Positions 30,781 to 41,695 of a DNA stretch of 64,000 nt are shown one piece after another. How positions within the stretch are numbered: position 1 is the stretch's first letter; every line of letters starts with the position of its first letter. The stretch spans positions 2,236,001 through 2,300,000 of the forward strand of contig JBBBDQ010000750.1 in the NCBI GenBank assembly GCA_037127315.1, written 5' to 3'. Below the pieces are notes generated by a model. The model saw only the letters and a program-made list of their open reading frames with translations. It ran no database searches and had not been told where the DNA came from. The DNA comes from Ascarosepion bandense (Eukaryota > Mollusca > Cephalopoda > Sepiida > Sepiidae). The position numbers and the translations under genes are program-made.

Positions 30781-30812
30781 CTCTCTCTCTCTCTCTCTTT
30801 ATCTCTCTCTCT

Positions 30813-30853
<41 letters not shown>

Positions 30854-31035
30854 TTTATCTATGAATCTATCTCTCCGTTTTTTCTTTCTTTCTGTCTTTC
30901 TTTCTTTCTTTATTTGTTTATCTACGTCGCGATTTCTTCTTCTTCTCTCTATCTCACAGTTTCATTCTCTCTCTCTCTCTCGCTCTCTCTCACTTTGTAA
31001 CTATCTGTTTATCTCTTCGTTTTTTCTTCTCTCTA

Positions 31036-31071
<36 letters not shown>

Positions 31072-31185
31072 AGTTTTTCTTCTCTCTCTCCTTTTCTCTA
31101 TCTATTTCTCTGTGTTTTATTCTTTCTCTCTCTATCTGTCTACCTATGTATTTCTCCATTTTTCTTATTCATCTATCCGTTTTCT

Positions 31186-31240
<55 letters not shown>
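30781..31240. repeat. Pyrimidine-rich (CT)n / (CTAT)n block
   Basis: Nearly 460 bp of CT repeats on the plus strand with interruptions such as 'tttctttctttctgtctttc' and a (CTAT)n run at 31035-31072. It gives a long Ser/Leu-rich open frame (30687-31247) that is translated simple sequence, not a gene. Confidence 0.92.
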
Positions 31241-31246
<6 letters not shown>

Positions 31247-31290
31247 AATTTTCTTTATCGTAATTTCTATTAAGAATTTTCGGCGTTTTC

Positions 31291-31655
31291 ATGACCATTC
31301 TACCTTCCTATCTGCTGCCTCGGCACCTGGTAATGGTGAACGGGGTTTATCCGGTTCATGATTACTACTTATTGGTGAATTTGAGCCTTACCAGTTGTTT
31401 CATACAAAATCTTACTTCTCGTTCGATCACTGAAGTTAAGCAGTGTCGAGCCTGGTCAGTGCTTAGATGGTGGACCACTTCGGAACACCAACTGATGTAA
31501 ACAACTTCTGAGTAATGGCACTTTAACGTTGTGTAATGATTAGCAAACTTCTCTCACTTGATCAATAAATGAGTAATGAGTTTGATCTTCACCGGGTGCT
31601 TCATACAATTGGCTTTGTGCCACATCTAAGCTATGCTTATTATGCCGTTAAATAA
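31291..31655 (+). mobile_element. tRNA-like / 5S rRNA / tRNA-like composite
   Basis: The first part (about 31370-31412) resembles the B-box and trailer of the 29.3-kb tRNA-like unit ('gtgaatttgagccttacc', 'gttgtttcata'). Then 31416-31501 is an 86-nt piece of 5S rRNA. Then 31525-31655 is again a tRNA-like unit: 'gttgtgtaatgattagcaaa', 'gagtttgatcttcacc', 'ggctttgtgccacatctaag'. Three polymerase III-derived parts sit in one orientation within 300 bp. It could be a chance insertion of a 5S pseudogene or a true composite SINE. Confidence 0.6.
31416..31501 (+). pseudogene. 5S rRNA-derived fragment
   Basis: Matches the 3' two thirds of animal 5S rRNA: 'tctcgttcgatcactgaagt', 'taagcagtgtcgagcctggt', 'cagtgcttagatggtggacc' and 'cggaacacc'. 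These correspond to the internal promoter A box, intermediate element and C box. It has several substitutions and one missing G in the GGATGGGTGACC region. The first 30 or so nucleotides are absent, so it is not a functional 5S gene. Confidence 0.82.
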
Positions 31656-32689
31656 CCCAAGAGTGGTTCCATATGTAATAAAATCAATCAGCCAGTCATT
31701 TAATTATCTATCTTAGTATGTTCATATCTAGCTATCTGTCTGTCTTTATTAGTTCAAACGTTATTTAGTAGCTATTCATATTTGTGTAGACGCCTCGTAT
31801 ATTTTAAACAGTATTTATTTCGTCTACCGGCCTACGTATTCGAGAAAACTTAATTAAAAATTGTATCCTGTTATGTTTGCTCGGGTAAGCAGGCCAGTAG
31901 TCGAAACAAATAGTTTAAAAGAAACAGAGCGTCTACTCAAATAGTCACTAAAAATAAAATAATTTTAGAATCCTGGGTTTCTATTAGGCTCCCTGCGAAG
32001 ATGTGGTATTGTGGTGCATGTTGGATTGAATGGAGAAGGTTGGCTTCTTGTGGTGATTCAATAAATTGTTAGAGTGAATGATTCGAGAGTAGGATTACAT
32101 AGATCTAGAATAGGCAGTGTTGACCAGCCTTTCTTCACTTCCCCTTCGGTCTTTTGCTACAAATTAATGTAACCATATCAATTCAATAAATACACGCAGG
32201 ATGAATTTTCTGTTAGAAACATTATAAAGAAATAAACAACCCCAGTTGCAAGAAAATTAAATGAGTTATCTACTATAAAAATTTAAAACAGCTGACCTTA
32301 TCGTCAACAAAAACAAGTTATCTGCAAGATCCAAATTACAGAGAACAAATATTTTTCTTTGTGAAATCACATGTACCTTAATGAACTGTGTTTCTGGTCA
32401 AAACAAATTCATGAATAATTATATTGAGCATACCACTACATACTTATCAAAAAGACTCACTTCTGACCATAGCTCAATTAAGATTCGTTTAAACACACAT
32501 GGAAACCTATCAAACTCTACCCGCAACATATTCGTAGAAAATACTATTGTAATAGCCTCGTCCATGTGTAAAAACGACAAAAAATAATAACAATCGAATT
32601 ATTGATAAGAAGAAATACAAAGCCAACACTCAATAATATCAACTATGAACACGGGCACAATATCTTGTTTGGAAAATAAAATAAAAATC
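31656..32689. other. No assignable feature
   Basis: AT-rich, no repeat recognised. A 68-codon plus-strand frame at 32381-32587 has no known motif. Confidence 0.4.
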
Positions 32690-33125
32690 ATTCCCCTAAC
32701 TCTAGATACATAAATTCAGTTATAATTAAACTTTTAAAAATCTTTTATAATGGCTAAAGAAATAGCCGAAAGCTCTCCAACATACAAAACATTCTAAAAA
32801 TTCTTACTTACCTTATGTCACAAAAAAACTTATATGAACGCAAAAAACATAATAAAAAGCTTAAACACAGTACCTTGTCAGTCGTTTTTAATGAAACATG
32901 TATAAAAGAGAGGTTACTGCCCAAATGCAAAATTATATTTAAACAGACAGCAACAATTTTTTAAATATGTTTAGTTGAATATAATATTTAAGAAAAATTA
33001 TATTAATTATTTATTCTTACATTTTTCCGTTTGAGGGAATAAGGGAGTGCAAAAGATCTCCCGTACTGTCCATTTCCCCAAGCGCTTTCGGTCACTTCTT
33101 TAGCCATTTCTTTTCATATTTGACT
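32690..33125 (-). repeat. Repeat L pieces, inverted
   Basis: 'aatggctaaagaaatagccg' near 32750 and 'tcgtttttaatgaaacatgt' with 'aaaagagaggttactgccca' near 32885-32925 are the reverse complement of repeat L blocks. A diverged plus-oriented piece ('gcgctttcggtcacttcttt', 'agccatt') is at 33080-33110. Confidence 0.5.
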
Positions 33126-33139
33126 GTTTAAGATGTAAT

Positions 33140-33140
<1 letters not shown>

Positions 33141-33192
<52 letters not shown>
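33141..33192. repeat. (GT)n microsatellite
   Basis: About 26 GT units. Confidence 0.94.
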
Positions 33193-33385
33193 GTTTTGAA
33201 TACTAAAAATAGTGCTTATTCCCAGCATCGCGCGATAAGTGCAGCTGGAATTCTAGTGGGCATCTTTCTATTTTTTTAAAACCTTCAATGCACCATTTCT
33301 GCTGATGAATAAAGTGAAAGTGAGATTTTTTATATATATCTTCTAATATATAAAAGCCCATTTATGTTAGTCTGTAATGTTTAAG

Positions 33386-33511
33386 GATGTGCGTTGTGGT
33401 GCAGTGAATATCGGCACGGAACAAGAAATCGGGGAGCCGAGTTCGAATTCCAGTTGAATTCCTTGCATTCACTTGTGCGCAAATACTCTTGGGAAATGTA
33501 TTAATCCGTCA
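33386..33511 (+). mobile_element. SINE-A 5' fragment
   Basis: Well-preserved head 'gtgcgttgtggtgcagtgaa', B box 'gccgagttcgaattcc' and body to 'aaatgtattaatccgtc', then an abrupt end. The 3' module is missing, unlike LINE-type 5' truncation, so it was lost by deletion or internal priming. Confidence 0.85.
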
Positions 33512-33524
33512 TTTGTGACATTAC

Positions 33525-33602
33525 ATTATCAAAGATGACAATAGTGTGGTTGTAACGAGCAGTTCGCGGACGAACAAACACACTATTGTCATCTTTGATA
33601 AT
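33525..33602. repeat. Perfect 24-bp inverted repeat with 30-nt spacer
   Basis: 33525-33548 and 33579-33602 are exact reverse complements (arm core 'atcaaagatgacaatagtgt'). The loop holds 'gagcagttcgcgg'. The region right after it ('taagccgaaagctc') resembles the terminal motif of repeat L. Possibly the end of a foldback element. Confidence 0.85.
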
Positions 33603-33794
33603 GGCTGATGTAAGCCGAAAGCTCAGAAAGGATTAAAATAAAACATGTATCAATATTGTGATTTTCTTTTCTCTTTCAACGATAACGCTATTAATCTTAT
33701 CAGACGATATAAAAAAATTTGCATAAAATAAATCGACAAAACTTGTCTATATTATTTAATGAAACATGCATCAATGAAAAAATGCTGTCTAAAC

Positions 33795-33811
33795 ACACAC
33801 ACACACACACA

Positions 33812-33885
<74 letters not shown>
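33795..33885. repeat. (AC)n(AT)n(GT)n compound microsatellite
   Basis: AC, AT and then GT runs. The AC and GT runs are self-complementary, so this can also fold back. Confidence 0.94.
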
Positions 33886-33887
<2 letters not shown>

Positions 33888-33949
33888 TGGAGCACTCTAG
33901 CTATTGGGCGTGTTTATACGCGCTAAAAAGCCTGCCTTCTTCTACCGGA

Positions 33950-34065
33950 CGTTCGTGGCCTAGGGGTAGAATCAGTCGGGTTTCAATCCTGGGTTAGGAA
34001 GCAAACGGAGTCTAAGCCGTACTGATGAGCTGTGATACAGCGAAACAGATCTGTCTGCAGATGAG

Positions 34066-34119
<54 letters not shown>
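33950..34119 (+). mobile_element. SINE-B copy: tRNA head plus (AT)n tail
   Basis: A-box-like 'gtggcctaggggtagaa' at 33955-33971 and B-box-like 'gggtttcaatcctggg' at 33978-33993. The short distance between them suggests an internal loss in the head. The body 'ggagtctaagccgtactgat' and 'gcgaaacagatctgtctgca' ends in (AT)n at 34071-34119. Matches the minus-strand copy at 2160-2320. Confidence 0.75.
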
Positions 34120-34121
<2 letters not shown>

Positions 34122-35544
34122 CACCTTCATGCATGTGCGCATTATTAGCATTTTTGTCCGGGAATACTTTTTCTTTACTGAAATGCTATATTATTTTTCT
34201 TTGCGTTTCACATGAACCCCCCCCACCCAACCCTCCAGATTTTTCAAATGATGCTTACTGGCACCACCCATGGAGATAATGAGCAGCATCACGATGGTGA
34301 TAATGATAAAAAAAAAGGTTTAAATATACTACCATATGCTAAAATACATAGGAACTTGCTTTTCTCCCCCGAGTCTTTTTGTTTCTTTGCTTCTATATTT
34401 CTTTTCCGTCTTCTTTTTTCTGCAAGCGTCTTCCTCTATCCCTCACTTTTTGTCCTTTTTAATTCTTTTTTTTTATCCCTTCCTCCTTTTGTTTTTACCT
34501 TATGTCTATTTTCCTTTTTTATTTTTTTTTTCTTTCTCTCTTTCTCATTCTTTTGACTTTCGTATTCCTCCCTCTCTCTCTACCACATTTTGCTTTACTT
34601 TCCTCTCGTTCTATTATAACGTATTTATTCCCTTTTAGTCTTTCCCAGTTTCTATCCGTCCCCATCTCTCCGTTCTTTCTTTCCTTCCTTCCTTCTCGAA
34701 CTTTCTCATTCTCCTGTCTTCTCCTTCACTTTCTCTTCCTCGCTTGCAGGGTTTTATTCAAATGCTTTTAACATTTTTTCGTTACGCAATCTAATCCCTG
34801 TCCTGTCTGTGCAAGTTTCGTGCTAAAATAAAAAATAAAATAATATCCTTAAGGCGTCCCCGTTATTTTTAAATCATCTTCCATTTTGCATTAAAAATTT
34901 TGCAGACACCTAAAGATTGTGTCGTTTGGTTTTCATGACGAAGTATTCATTTACTACTTTCTTTTACGCAATTAATATTTCTACCTCTCAATATTCCTCT
35001 AACATTTTATTTTAGGTATTTTTAAAGTTTCTATCCATTTCTTATTTTCAAATTCTTATTTTATTCTCATTTCTCCATTTTCCCTTCGTGTGCTTCTGCC
35101 ATCTTTTAGATATTATCTCCCAATTTTTTAGCATTCGCCATTTTAAAAAAAAGTGATTACACACATTTTTATATAAGAAGGTGGGTCAATAAATATATGA
35201 GCTGAATTTTTATCTGAAATATTCACTGTATAATATTCGATTTACCTGTCACTAAATTAAATACATTGATAAGATAAGAAATTATACTGAGAAAGAAATA
35301 TTTGTTGTGCAAAATAAATGCTTTTTGTGTAAAATAAACTTATTTTAGGCTACAAATATAATAATTCAAATATCTGCGTATATGCCAATATATTTGCATG
35401 TACATATATATACAAGTATATATGCTTATTGTTTAAACATATTTTTGTATAAACATGCATTCGATTTCCATCATACGTTTTTAACTTTTCACATCTTTTT
35501 ACAGTTCTTTCTTCCATTTTTCCAGATTTTAGTTATTTGTTTCG
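34120..35544. other. No gene; pyrimidine-rich segment
   Basis: 34330-34780 is strongly C/T-rich on the plus strand and yields three overlapping long open frames with Phe/Ser/Leu-rich products typical of low-complexity sequence. The rest is AT-rich without features. Confidence 0.5.
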
Positions 35545-35905
35545 ATTACAAATGCAGAAGAACACGAATTGGACTAGCGAAAGAGGCATTGTAAAAATTA
35601 AGTAACGTCCTGAGAAAGCAACAAATTCCGTTAGATACAGAGAAAAAAGAATGCTGGATTGCTGTGATACACATCCTATTATATGGCTGTGAATGCAATC
35701 TCCGCGGATGAGGAAAAATACTAGAGGTAGCAGAAATGTGGTTCTACAGAAGGATACTGAGAATTTCAGGGGCAGAGTGAAGAATCAACAAGAAAGTATT
35801 AAAGAAAATGGTAACAGAAAAAACACTTCTACTCAGAATCAGAAAAAACACAACTGAAATTCCTTCGACATAATGAAAAAAAAGGGCTTGGAAATCTTAT
35901 GGGGA
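35545..35905 (+). mobile_element. LINE-R C-terminal fragment
   Basis: Translated in shifting frames: RIGLAKEAL, KLSNVLRKQQ, KKECWIAV, then a codon string equivalent to EMWFYRRILRIS, then a degenerate form of the LKFLGH region and KGLGNLMG. It ends where a SINE-A tail begins (35905). Multiple frameshifts; dead. Confidence 0.72.
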
Positions 35906-36136
35906 ATCAGTTAAGTGCCATACGTGATAAACGCTTGGGTGATCATGTCTTGAAAGTAGGTGGCCATTACTTTCGGCAGAAGACTGATTGCCAACCAAGA
36001 CTATAGAAACCAATCCGTCCCGCTATTTAACACAGAGAGTGAGAAGAGACGGGTATTTGCTCGTAAGCGAATGCAACGAATTCAGCCGAAATTCGAACTC
36101 GGCTCTCCGATTTCTCGTTCCGAGCCTATAACCACG
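35905..36136 (-). mobile_element. SINE-A copy with internal deletions
   Basis: Tail 'cagttaagtgccatacgtga' to 'gatttctcgttccgagcc'. The hairpin is disrupted by a deletion (catgtcttgaaagtaggtgg), and the head is cut off where HEL copy C begins. Confidence 0.8.
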
Positions 36137-36141
36137 ATATT

Positions 36142-36181
36142 CAGCAGTTTCAAGGATGCAGTTCTTACAATAGTGCAGAAA

Positions 36182-36246
<65 letters not shown>

Positions 36247-36628
36247 GCAAGATGTTTGTGTGTGCGTCTGTTTATGTGCCTGTATGTCTGTATTTTTTTC
36301 AGCCCTTTTATTTTAGTTTTTACTTCGGGTTACTAAGTAGGTATAATTGTAGTTCTTAGTCTCAGCCATGATACCATTTACTCAGAGAACTTATTTAGCT
36401 TTCAAAATTCAGTTTACGACGAAAAAAACTTATTTGATATCGATAGCAGGAAATCAAAATTTGACTTACATCCATTCATTTTTCTTTCAGTCTACAGTTT
36501 CGCTTTAACTGGAAACAACTATTGCTCTTAAGTCTTTCGTGCCAACTTCCAAAGAATCTGAGCTCCAGGACCATGGATTAATTTTAAAGCTTTCATTACA
36601 CCCGAGCATCGCCGGGCTATACTGCTAG
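36142..36628 (+). mobile_element. Helitron-like element HEL, copy C (5'-truncated)
   Basis: Starts inside the element at 'gttctta(c)aatagtgcagaa', followed by the (AT)n patch (36186-36242), then 'aaggcaagatgtttgtgtg' and the conserved 3' part. It ends with the stem 'cccgagcatcgccgggc' and 'tatactgctag' at 36628. The stem is complementary over four GC pairs. Confidence 0.72.
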
Positions 36629-36639
36629 TAATTAATATA

Positions 36640-37460
36640 TACTCTAAAAAATGGCCTCAAAACATTTTCATTGAGTATTTTTGTAAATGAAAAAAAAAAA
36701 AGACCACCTAAGATCCCACGTGCTTTACATTGATAAAGCCCTTCGTAATGTTTAAGCCGTACTTTTTAGTACAATTTATGGGTTACCAGAGATCCCATCA
36801 ATGAGTCAATCAGAACTTTTTAAAATCAAACTCAGGGTTCCGACTACAACTGATATTATCAATGTTCACATGTGCCATATTTTTTTTAGATTTCCTCTTT
36901 ATGATCCTTGTATTTCGATATTTTTTGAAGATCTTCAAAGATACATTACAGTCTGAAGTTCAGAAATGGCAGCATAACATTTTTAGAAAAAAAGAAAGAA
37001 CACCGAAGATCACACATAAATTGCATATATAAAGCTCTCCGTAAGTTATGGGCCGTACTTGCGAGTATAATTTTTTTGTATTTCGTTAAGGCTTGATTTA
37101 CCAGGGATCCCTTGAATAAGTTTATCAGATCCATTTCTATTCAGTCCGGTCCGAGGGATCCAACTACAAGTAGAATTATTGGTCTCCTTATTTGCCACAT
37201 TTTTTATATTCTCACTTCAAAATCCTTGCATTTCGATATTTTTAAAGACCTTGAAAGATACATAACATTCTGTTGGGACTGCCATATCAATTATAAGGCC
37301 CATTTTATGTTTTAGGTCTTTGATCATTTTGTCTGGGCGAATGGCTTTGATTGTTCTGTTTGTGTGTCTTGTAACGTCCCATAAAATTGTTACGTTCCAT
37401 AAAATTGTGTAACCTGGTCTGTATGATGTTCGTACAAGTTTCTTTCAGTTTTTTCACGTA
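36640..37460 (-). mobile_element. LINE-Z C-terminal fragments (two nested copies)
   Basis: Minus-strand sequence contains the LINE-Z blocks for the nuclease-like region ('caaggattttgaagtgagaa', KYKD-type positions) and the downstream VIGALG-type region. They occur twice: about 36650-36950 and 36950-37460. Both are broken by frameshifts. The plus-strand landmarks 'ccagggatcccttgaataag' and 'tttcgatattt' recur in other copies at 39.2 and 56.5 kb. Confidence 0.6.
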
Positions 37461-37515
37461 AAAAATGCATTGTTTTCCAGTGCAGATATTGGTTCACTCT
37501 GTCATAGCGAATTTA

Positions 37516-37524
37516 TTATTATTA

Positions 37525-37571
<47 letters not shown>
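37516..37571. repeat. (ATT)n microsatellite at a LINE-Z 3' end
   Basis: About 18 ATT units. Immediately to the right is 'gatttctgctatggtcacaa', the conserved LINE-Z 3' untranslated motif, so the array is the (AAT)n tail of the minus-strand LINE-Z. Confidence 0.92.
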
Positions 37572-37579
37572 GTCATCAT

Positions 37580-38210
37580 TTTTCTTCATAATTCGATTTC
37601 TGCTATGGTCACAATATCAACCAAGTCTGCAGAAAGACCTAAGACAGGTCTTGGTGTGTTGTTATGGCTCCGTTTCATTTTTTTTTTTTTTTCTATCTCC
37701 CCTATCATCCCTAGCGTTACATAGACAAAGTTCTCCTTAGTGTGTGGGATGTACTTAACAAGACAGTTTTTCTTAAGCTGAGTTTTCGAGAGATTCTTTT
37801 AATGTGTTGTTTTGTTCCACTTTTTATCATTCCAAGTGTACCTACTATTACTGGTACTATTCTTGTTTTCCATTTCAACATTTTTTCTATTTCAATTTCC
37901 AGGTCTTTATATTTTGACAGTTTTTCGAATTCCTTGGTTGCTATGTTACAATCTGTTGAACAAGCCATATCAATTAATAGACAGTTTTTTTCTTTTTGGT
38001 TTTTAACAATAATGTCCAGCCTATTTGTTTCAATTTTCCTGTCAATGTAGATGGTGTAATCCCATAGAATGGTGACGTTTCGTATTTCTGTAACCGATGT
38101 TGGGTGATGTTCATACAAGTGTTTCTTTACATATTTTCCATAGTGTTTGCACATTGTCCAGTGTAAATTTTGCCCCACTCTATCTATTATTATTATTTTC
38201 ATCATAAATC
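37580..38210 (-). mobile_element. LINE-Z C-terminal domain, largely open
   Basis: An uninterrupted minus-strand frame (38205-37717) gives the best view of the LINE-Z C-terminus. In order: NLHWTMCKHYGK, WDYTIYIDRKIETNRLDIIV, CLLIDMACSTDCN, EKLSKYKDLEIEIEKML, VPVIVGTLGM and LRKTVLLSTSHTLRRTLSM. The spacing D-I-I...LLID resembles the PD-(D/E)XK-type nuclease-like region found downstream of RT in some LINEs; the usual RPD is RLD here. It precedes a 3' UTR and ATT tail. RT is absent. Confidence 0.8.
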
Positions 38211-38583
38211 AATTTCTGCTATGGTCACACGACCTAAAACTCTGTGAAAATATCTAAAGGTATGGCTACATTTCATTTGTTTTTCCATCTCCCATAGCAT
38301 AAGTAGCGTTACATGGATAAAGTTCTTCTTAGTGCGTGAGCTGTAATTATTAAGACAATTTTTGTATATCTCTTAAGCTAGGGATTTTTTCAATATGTTG
38401 TTTTGTTCTATTTTCTGTCATTTCAAGCGCACCTACTATCACTGGTACTGTTCGTGTTTTCAATTTCCTTATTTTTCTATATTTAATTTCCAGGTCTTTA
38501 TACTTTAAAAGTTTTTCAAATTCCTTGCTATGTAGCAATCCGATGAACAAGCCATATCAATTGGTAGGCAATTTTTTCTTTTC

Positions 38584-38585
<2 letters not shown>
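38211..38585 (-). mobile_element. LINE-Z C-terminal fragment
   Basis: Minus-strand KEFEKLLKYKDLEIKYRKI, VPVIVGALEM and KQHIEKIP match the previous copy. Its 3' UTR motif 'gatttctgctatggtcacac'-like is at 38207-38230. The upstream side ends in an (ATT)n run at 38586-38622, replacing the codons expected there. Confidence 0.75.
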
Positions 38586-38621
<36 letters not shown>

Positions 38622-38622
38622 G

Positions 38623-39109
38623 TTTGTTAGTTCGCACGACCGTTACGTTCTGCCACTACCTCATAAATAATGGTCTATTCTGTTTTGATCGCGTAGGAGA
38701 AGCGGGAAATACAATATTTGGCTTCAGTGAGAAAAGGAAAGAAAGGAGGAAGATAGAAGTGTTTAACGTTTGTTTCAGTGAAATGGAAAAAGTTATCAAT
38801 TGAAATCTTTCCATTTGTACCCACTTCTTAAAATAACGAAGAGCATTGATATTTATGATTGTTATTGCAATTTTTTGTTAAAATTTTTAAGCTCAAATAT
38901 TTGACGATGCGAAAGGGGAATTTATACGGATATTTAAATTGTCGTAGAATCCGCCTTGAGCTTCTTTAATCATTAACTTAAAAATTAGGATTCACCAGAA
39001 AATTAAAATGAGAAAACCGTGAACCTTTCAAGGGTCAAAACTAGTTATTGTTTCCTTTGATTTCTGTTTTATACACATTTCTTTCTGAGTCTTAACCAGA
39101 GTCTAAGTC
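38623..39109. other. No assignable feature
   Basis: AT-rich sequence between LINE-Z pieces; one purine-rich stretch near 38700-38770. Nothing recognised. Confidence 0.4.
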
Positions 39110-40095
39110 AGAAGTGATATCATGACATTTTCTACTGAACATTTCTGTAAAGAACAATAAAACAACCTCGGATCGCAAACATTTTAAATAGTTAAAGCCC
39201 TTCGTAAAATGTGAGCTGTACTTTTGAGAACAATATTTAGTATTTCTTTCAGGAATGGTCTACTAGGGATCCCTTCAATGTGTCCATCGGAACATTTTCC
39301 AAACAAACCCATAGCCCCAACCACAATTATTAAATCATCCCGTACCCTTTCTTCTGAAATAAACTCAGATTTTCTTTATTGTATTTTCTTTAATTTCTGG
39401 AATATACTCATATCTTACGGATCCCAACTATAAACCTAAGGTTAGAAATGGCATCAAGATATTTTCTACTAAACATTTTCCTTCGATGAGTCTTTCAGAA
39501 CCTTTTGCAAACGAACCCGGACCTCCAACCACAGCTAGAGAAGCATCCCCTACCCTTTCCTCTGAAATTAACTCAAATTATTAATATTATTAATATCATT
39601 ATTATTATTATTTCATTTCATTTCTAGAGTATATTTATTTTCTTATGGGTCCCAACTAGAAACCTAAGGTCAGAAATGGCATTATGACATTTTCCACTAA
39701 ATATTTTTCGTCAATTAATCCATCAGAACCTTTATCAAACAAACCCAGAGCCCAAACCACAATGGGTGAATCATCCCATATTTTTTCTGAAATAAACTCA
39801 GATTATTTTTATTATTTTATTTCATTTAATTTCTGGAGTATACTCATTTTCTTCTCGGTTCCAACTAGAAACCTAAGGTCAGAAACGTCCTTATGACATT
39901 TTCCACTACACATTTCTTCAATGTGTCTATCAGACTCTCTTCCGAACAAACCCAGGACCTCAACCACAACTGAGATTAATGATGGCCTTTTGTAGCATAT
40001 TTTGAGATTTTCACATCAAGATCTTTGTACTGTAATAGCTCTTTTAAGGGCTTCAAAGACACACTACAGTCTGCGGGAACTGCCATGCCAATAAG
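39110..40095 (-). repeat. Tandemly repeated LINE-Z C-terminal segment
   Basis: The plus-strand phrase 'gacattttctactgaacatt' and variants recurs near 39124, 39455, 39690 and 39897. Each is followed by 'tctatcagaacctttt'-type and 'caaacaaacccagagcccca'-type sequence. On the minus strand this encodes VVVGALGLFGKGSDRLIEGIP-like stretches (written here as a pattern, since each copy is broken). Spacing is roughly 205-330 bp. A similar single unit is at 41310-41400. It looks like local tandem duplication of one LINE-Z portion. Confidence 0.65.
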
Positions 40096-40097
40096 TA

Positions 40098-40136
<39 letters not shown>

Positions 40137-40138
40137 GT
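40098..40138. repeat. (ATT)n microsatellite
   Basis: About 13 ATT units at the right edge of the tandem LINE-Z block. Confidence 0.92.
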
Positions 40139-40219
40139 TGATAATATTACAACGAAAATTACTAATGCTATTATTAGTTAATCTAAATCTGTTATTCTTT
40201 TATATAGTAATGTGATAGG

Positions 40220-40775
40220 TACCGACTTGGCGGCTCGACTACAGCCACTTCTCCACCAACGAGATGTGGCCTCCCTTTGTCTGTTCTATAAATACTTTCG
40301 TGGCTTCTGCTCCAACTAACTTAAGTCACTGGTGCCTCTGCAACAGGTGTTTATTCGGACAACCAGATTGGCAACTGGGTCACACCCATTCACAGTTAGA
40401 TTAACCAAATGCAGACGACAATTATACTCCTGCAGTTTCTTCTCTCGCACTTCCCGCCTGTGGAACTCGCTTCCATATTCTTGCTTTCCTGACGGCTTGC
40501 TTGACGGCTACAACCTCCAGGAATTTAAATGCAATGTCAATACTCATCTATTAACCACTTGACTCTAGTTCTTTCACCACCCCGTATATCCTTTCCTTTC
40601 TCTTCACCTTTGCAATTTTTATCAGACCTGTATACCCATCCTTCTCTTGCTCTTTTCTAACTGGTTCGTCTTCCTCTTCATTCCCTTCTACTTAATCTTT
40701 TTTCTTTTATGTAGCCCCCTGCACATCAGTGGCATTATCATCTTGCTCGGGGTGATACGATTAAAAAAAATCTAT
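40220..40775 (+). mobile_element. LINE-J C-terminus and 3' end
   Basis: An open frame at 40332-40562 encodes the LINE-J C-terminus: TTRLATGSHPFTVRLTKCRR, SFFSRTSRLWNSLPYSCFPD and LQEFKCNVNTHLL. Upstream, 'caacgagatgtggcctccct' and 'ctgttctataaatactttcg' are the remains of the preceding region (SLCLFYKYF). It runs to 'tgtagccccctgcacatcag', 'ctcggggtgatacgattaaa' and an A-run. It is 5'-truncated and the only plus-strand LINE-J here. Confidence 0.82.
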
Positions 40776-40919
40776 TTTATCTTTATTTTATTTCAGTGAA
40801 TGTTCACACAGATAGACAGAACATCTCTCTTAGAATCAAGTGACAACAACCCACCTAAATTCTCCTGTGTTTTGGCCAATTTATTATTATTATTTATTAT
40901 TATTATTTGTTATTAATTT

Positions 40920-41430
40920 TTCACCCCATTTTAAATGGAGAATAAGTTGCAAAAAGTTTTTTTCAGTTTCTCAGCACCACATCAATGTTTTATATGATTT
41001 TAGTAACGCTTTTCTATGATTTCCTATCTTACACAAATATCAATTTTTTTTCAATGTTCTTCAGGATTCTTCCAAGCGCTCCAGTAATGACGAACACAAA
41101 TTATTATTATTAAAATGGTTACAAAAATGTTTCTGATTATCACTAGAGGCTAAGTGGCAAGGAAATTTCTTCAATACTCCAGGACTCTCCACAGTAGTCG
41201 GACAGATTTTGACAATACTGTCATCTGAATGGTCTCAAATCTCACATTGATCTCTAGCTTTTTCCATAGCCTGTTCAGAATTGTGAGACTAGTGTCCCGT
41301 TAACAAGTGTCATGGCAACGACACATTTTTCTTCAATGTGTCTATCAGACACCTCTTCCAAACAAACCCAGAACCTCAACCATAACTGCAATTTTTTTTC
41401 AGCGCACTAGCACTGGGAAAAAAAATTATC
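40920..41430 (-). mobile_element. Degenerate LINE-Z-like C-terminal pieces
   Basis: Minus strand near 41095-41055 reads VITGALGRILKNIEKKL, a relative of the VIVGALG region but clearly divergent. At 41310-41400 a unit of the 39.1-40.1 kb tandem repeat is present. The middle (41100-41300) is unassigned. Confidence 0.5.
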
Positions 41431-41617
41431 TATGTTTTTCACCTTTTTTTTTTTCAGATTTAATCTCAAGTCCGGCAGAAGAGAAAAATCTTCTGATATT
41501 TTCTATTTTTTTATTTTTTTTATTTTTTTTTATTTTTTTTTTATTTTTATTTTTTTGCATCTACTGGATCCGGTTTTCTAACCTAGATTGGATGATCCAT
41601 TTGAAGGCTCAAATTAT

Positions 41618-41695
41618 TATTATTATTATTATCTTAATTATTATCATCTTAATTATTATCTTTATTATGATTATTATGATTATTATTATCATATT
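41618..41695. repeat. Degenerate (ATT)n array at a LINE-Z 3' end
   Basis: ATT and 'atcttaattatt' repeats directly precede 'gatttctgctatggtcacat', the LINE-Z 3' UTR motif. Confidence 0.88.

Noticed and set aside
30687..31247. 186-codon Ser/Leu-rich open frame
   Set aside because: It is the translation of a CT-rich simple repeat. No domain, no compositional difference from the repeat itself.
34212..34771. Overlapping Phe/Leu/Ser-rich frames, possible membrane protein
   Set aside because: All three frames are open because the strand is C/T-rich. No start context or conserved motif, and the neighbours are repeats.
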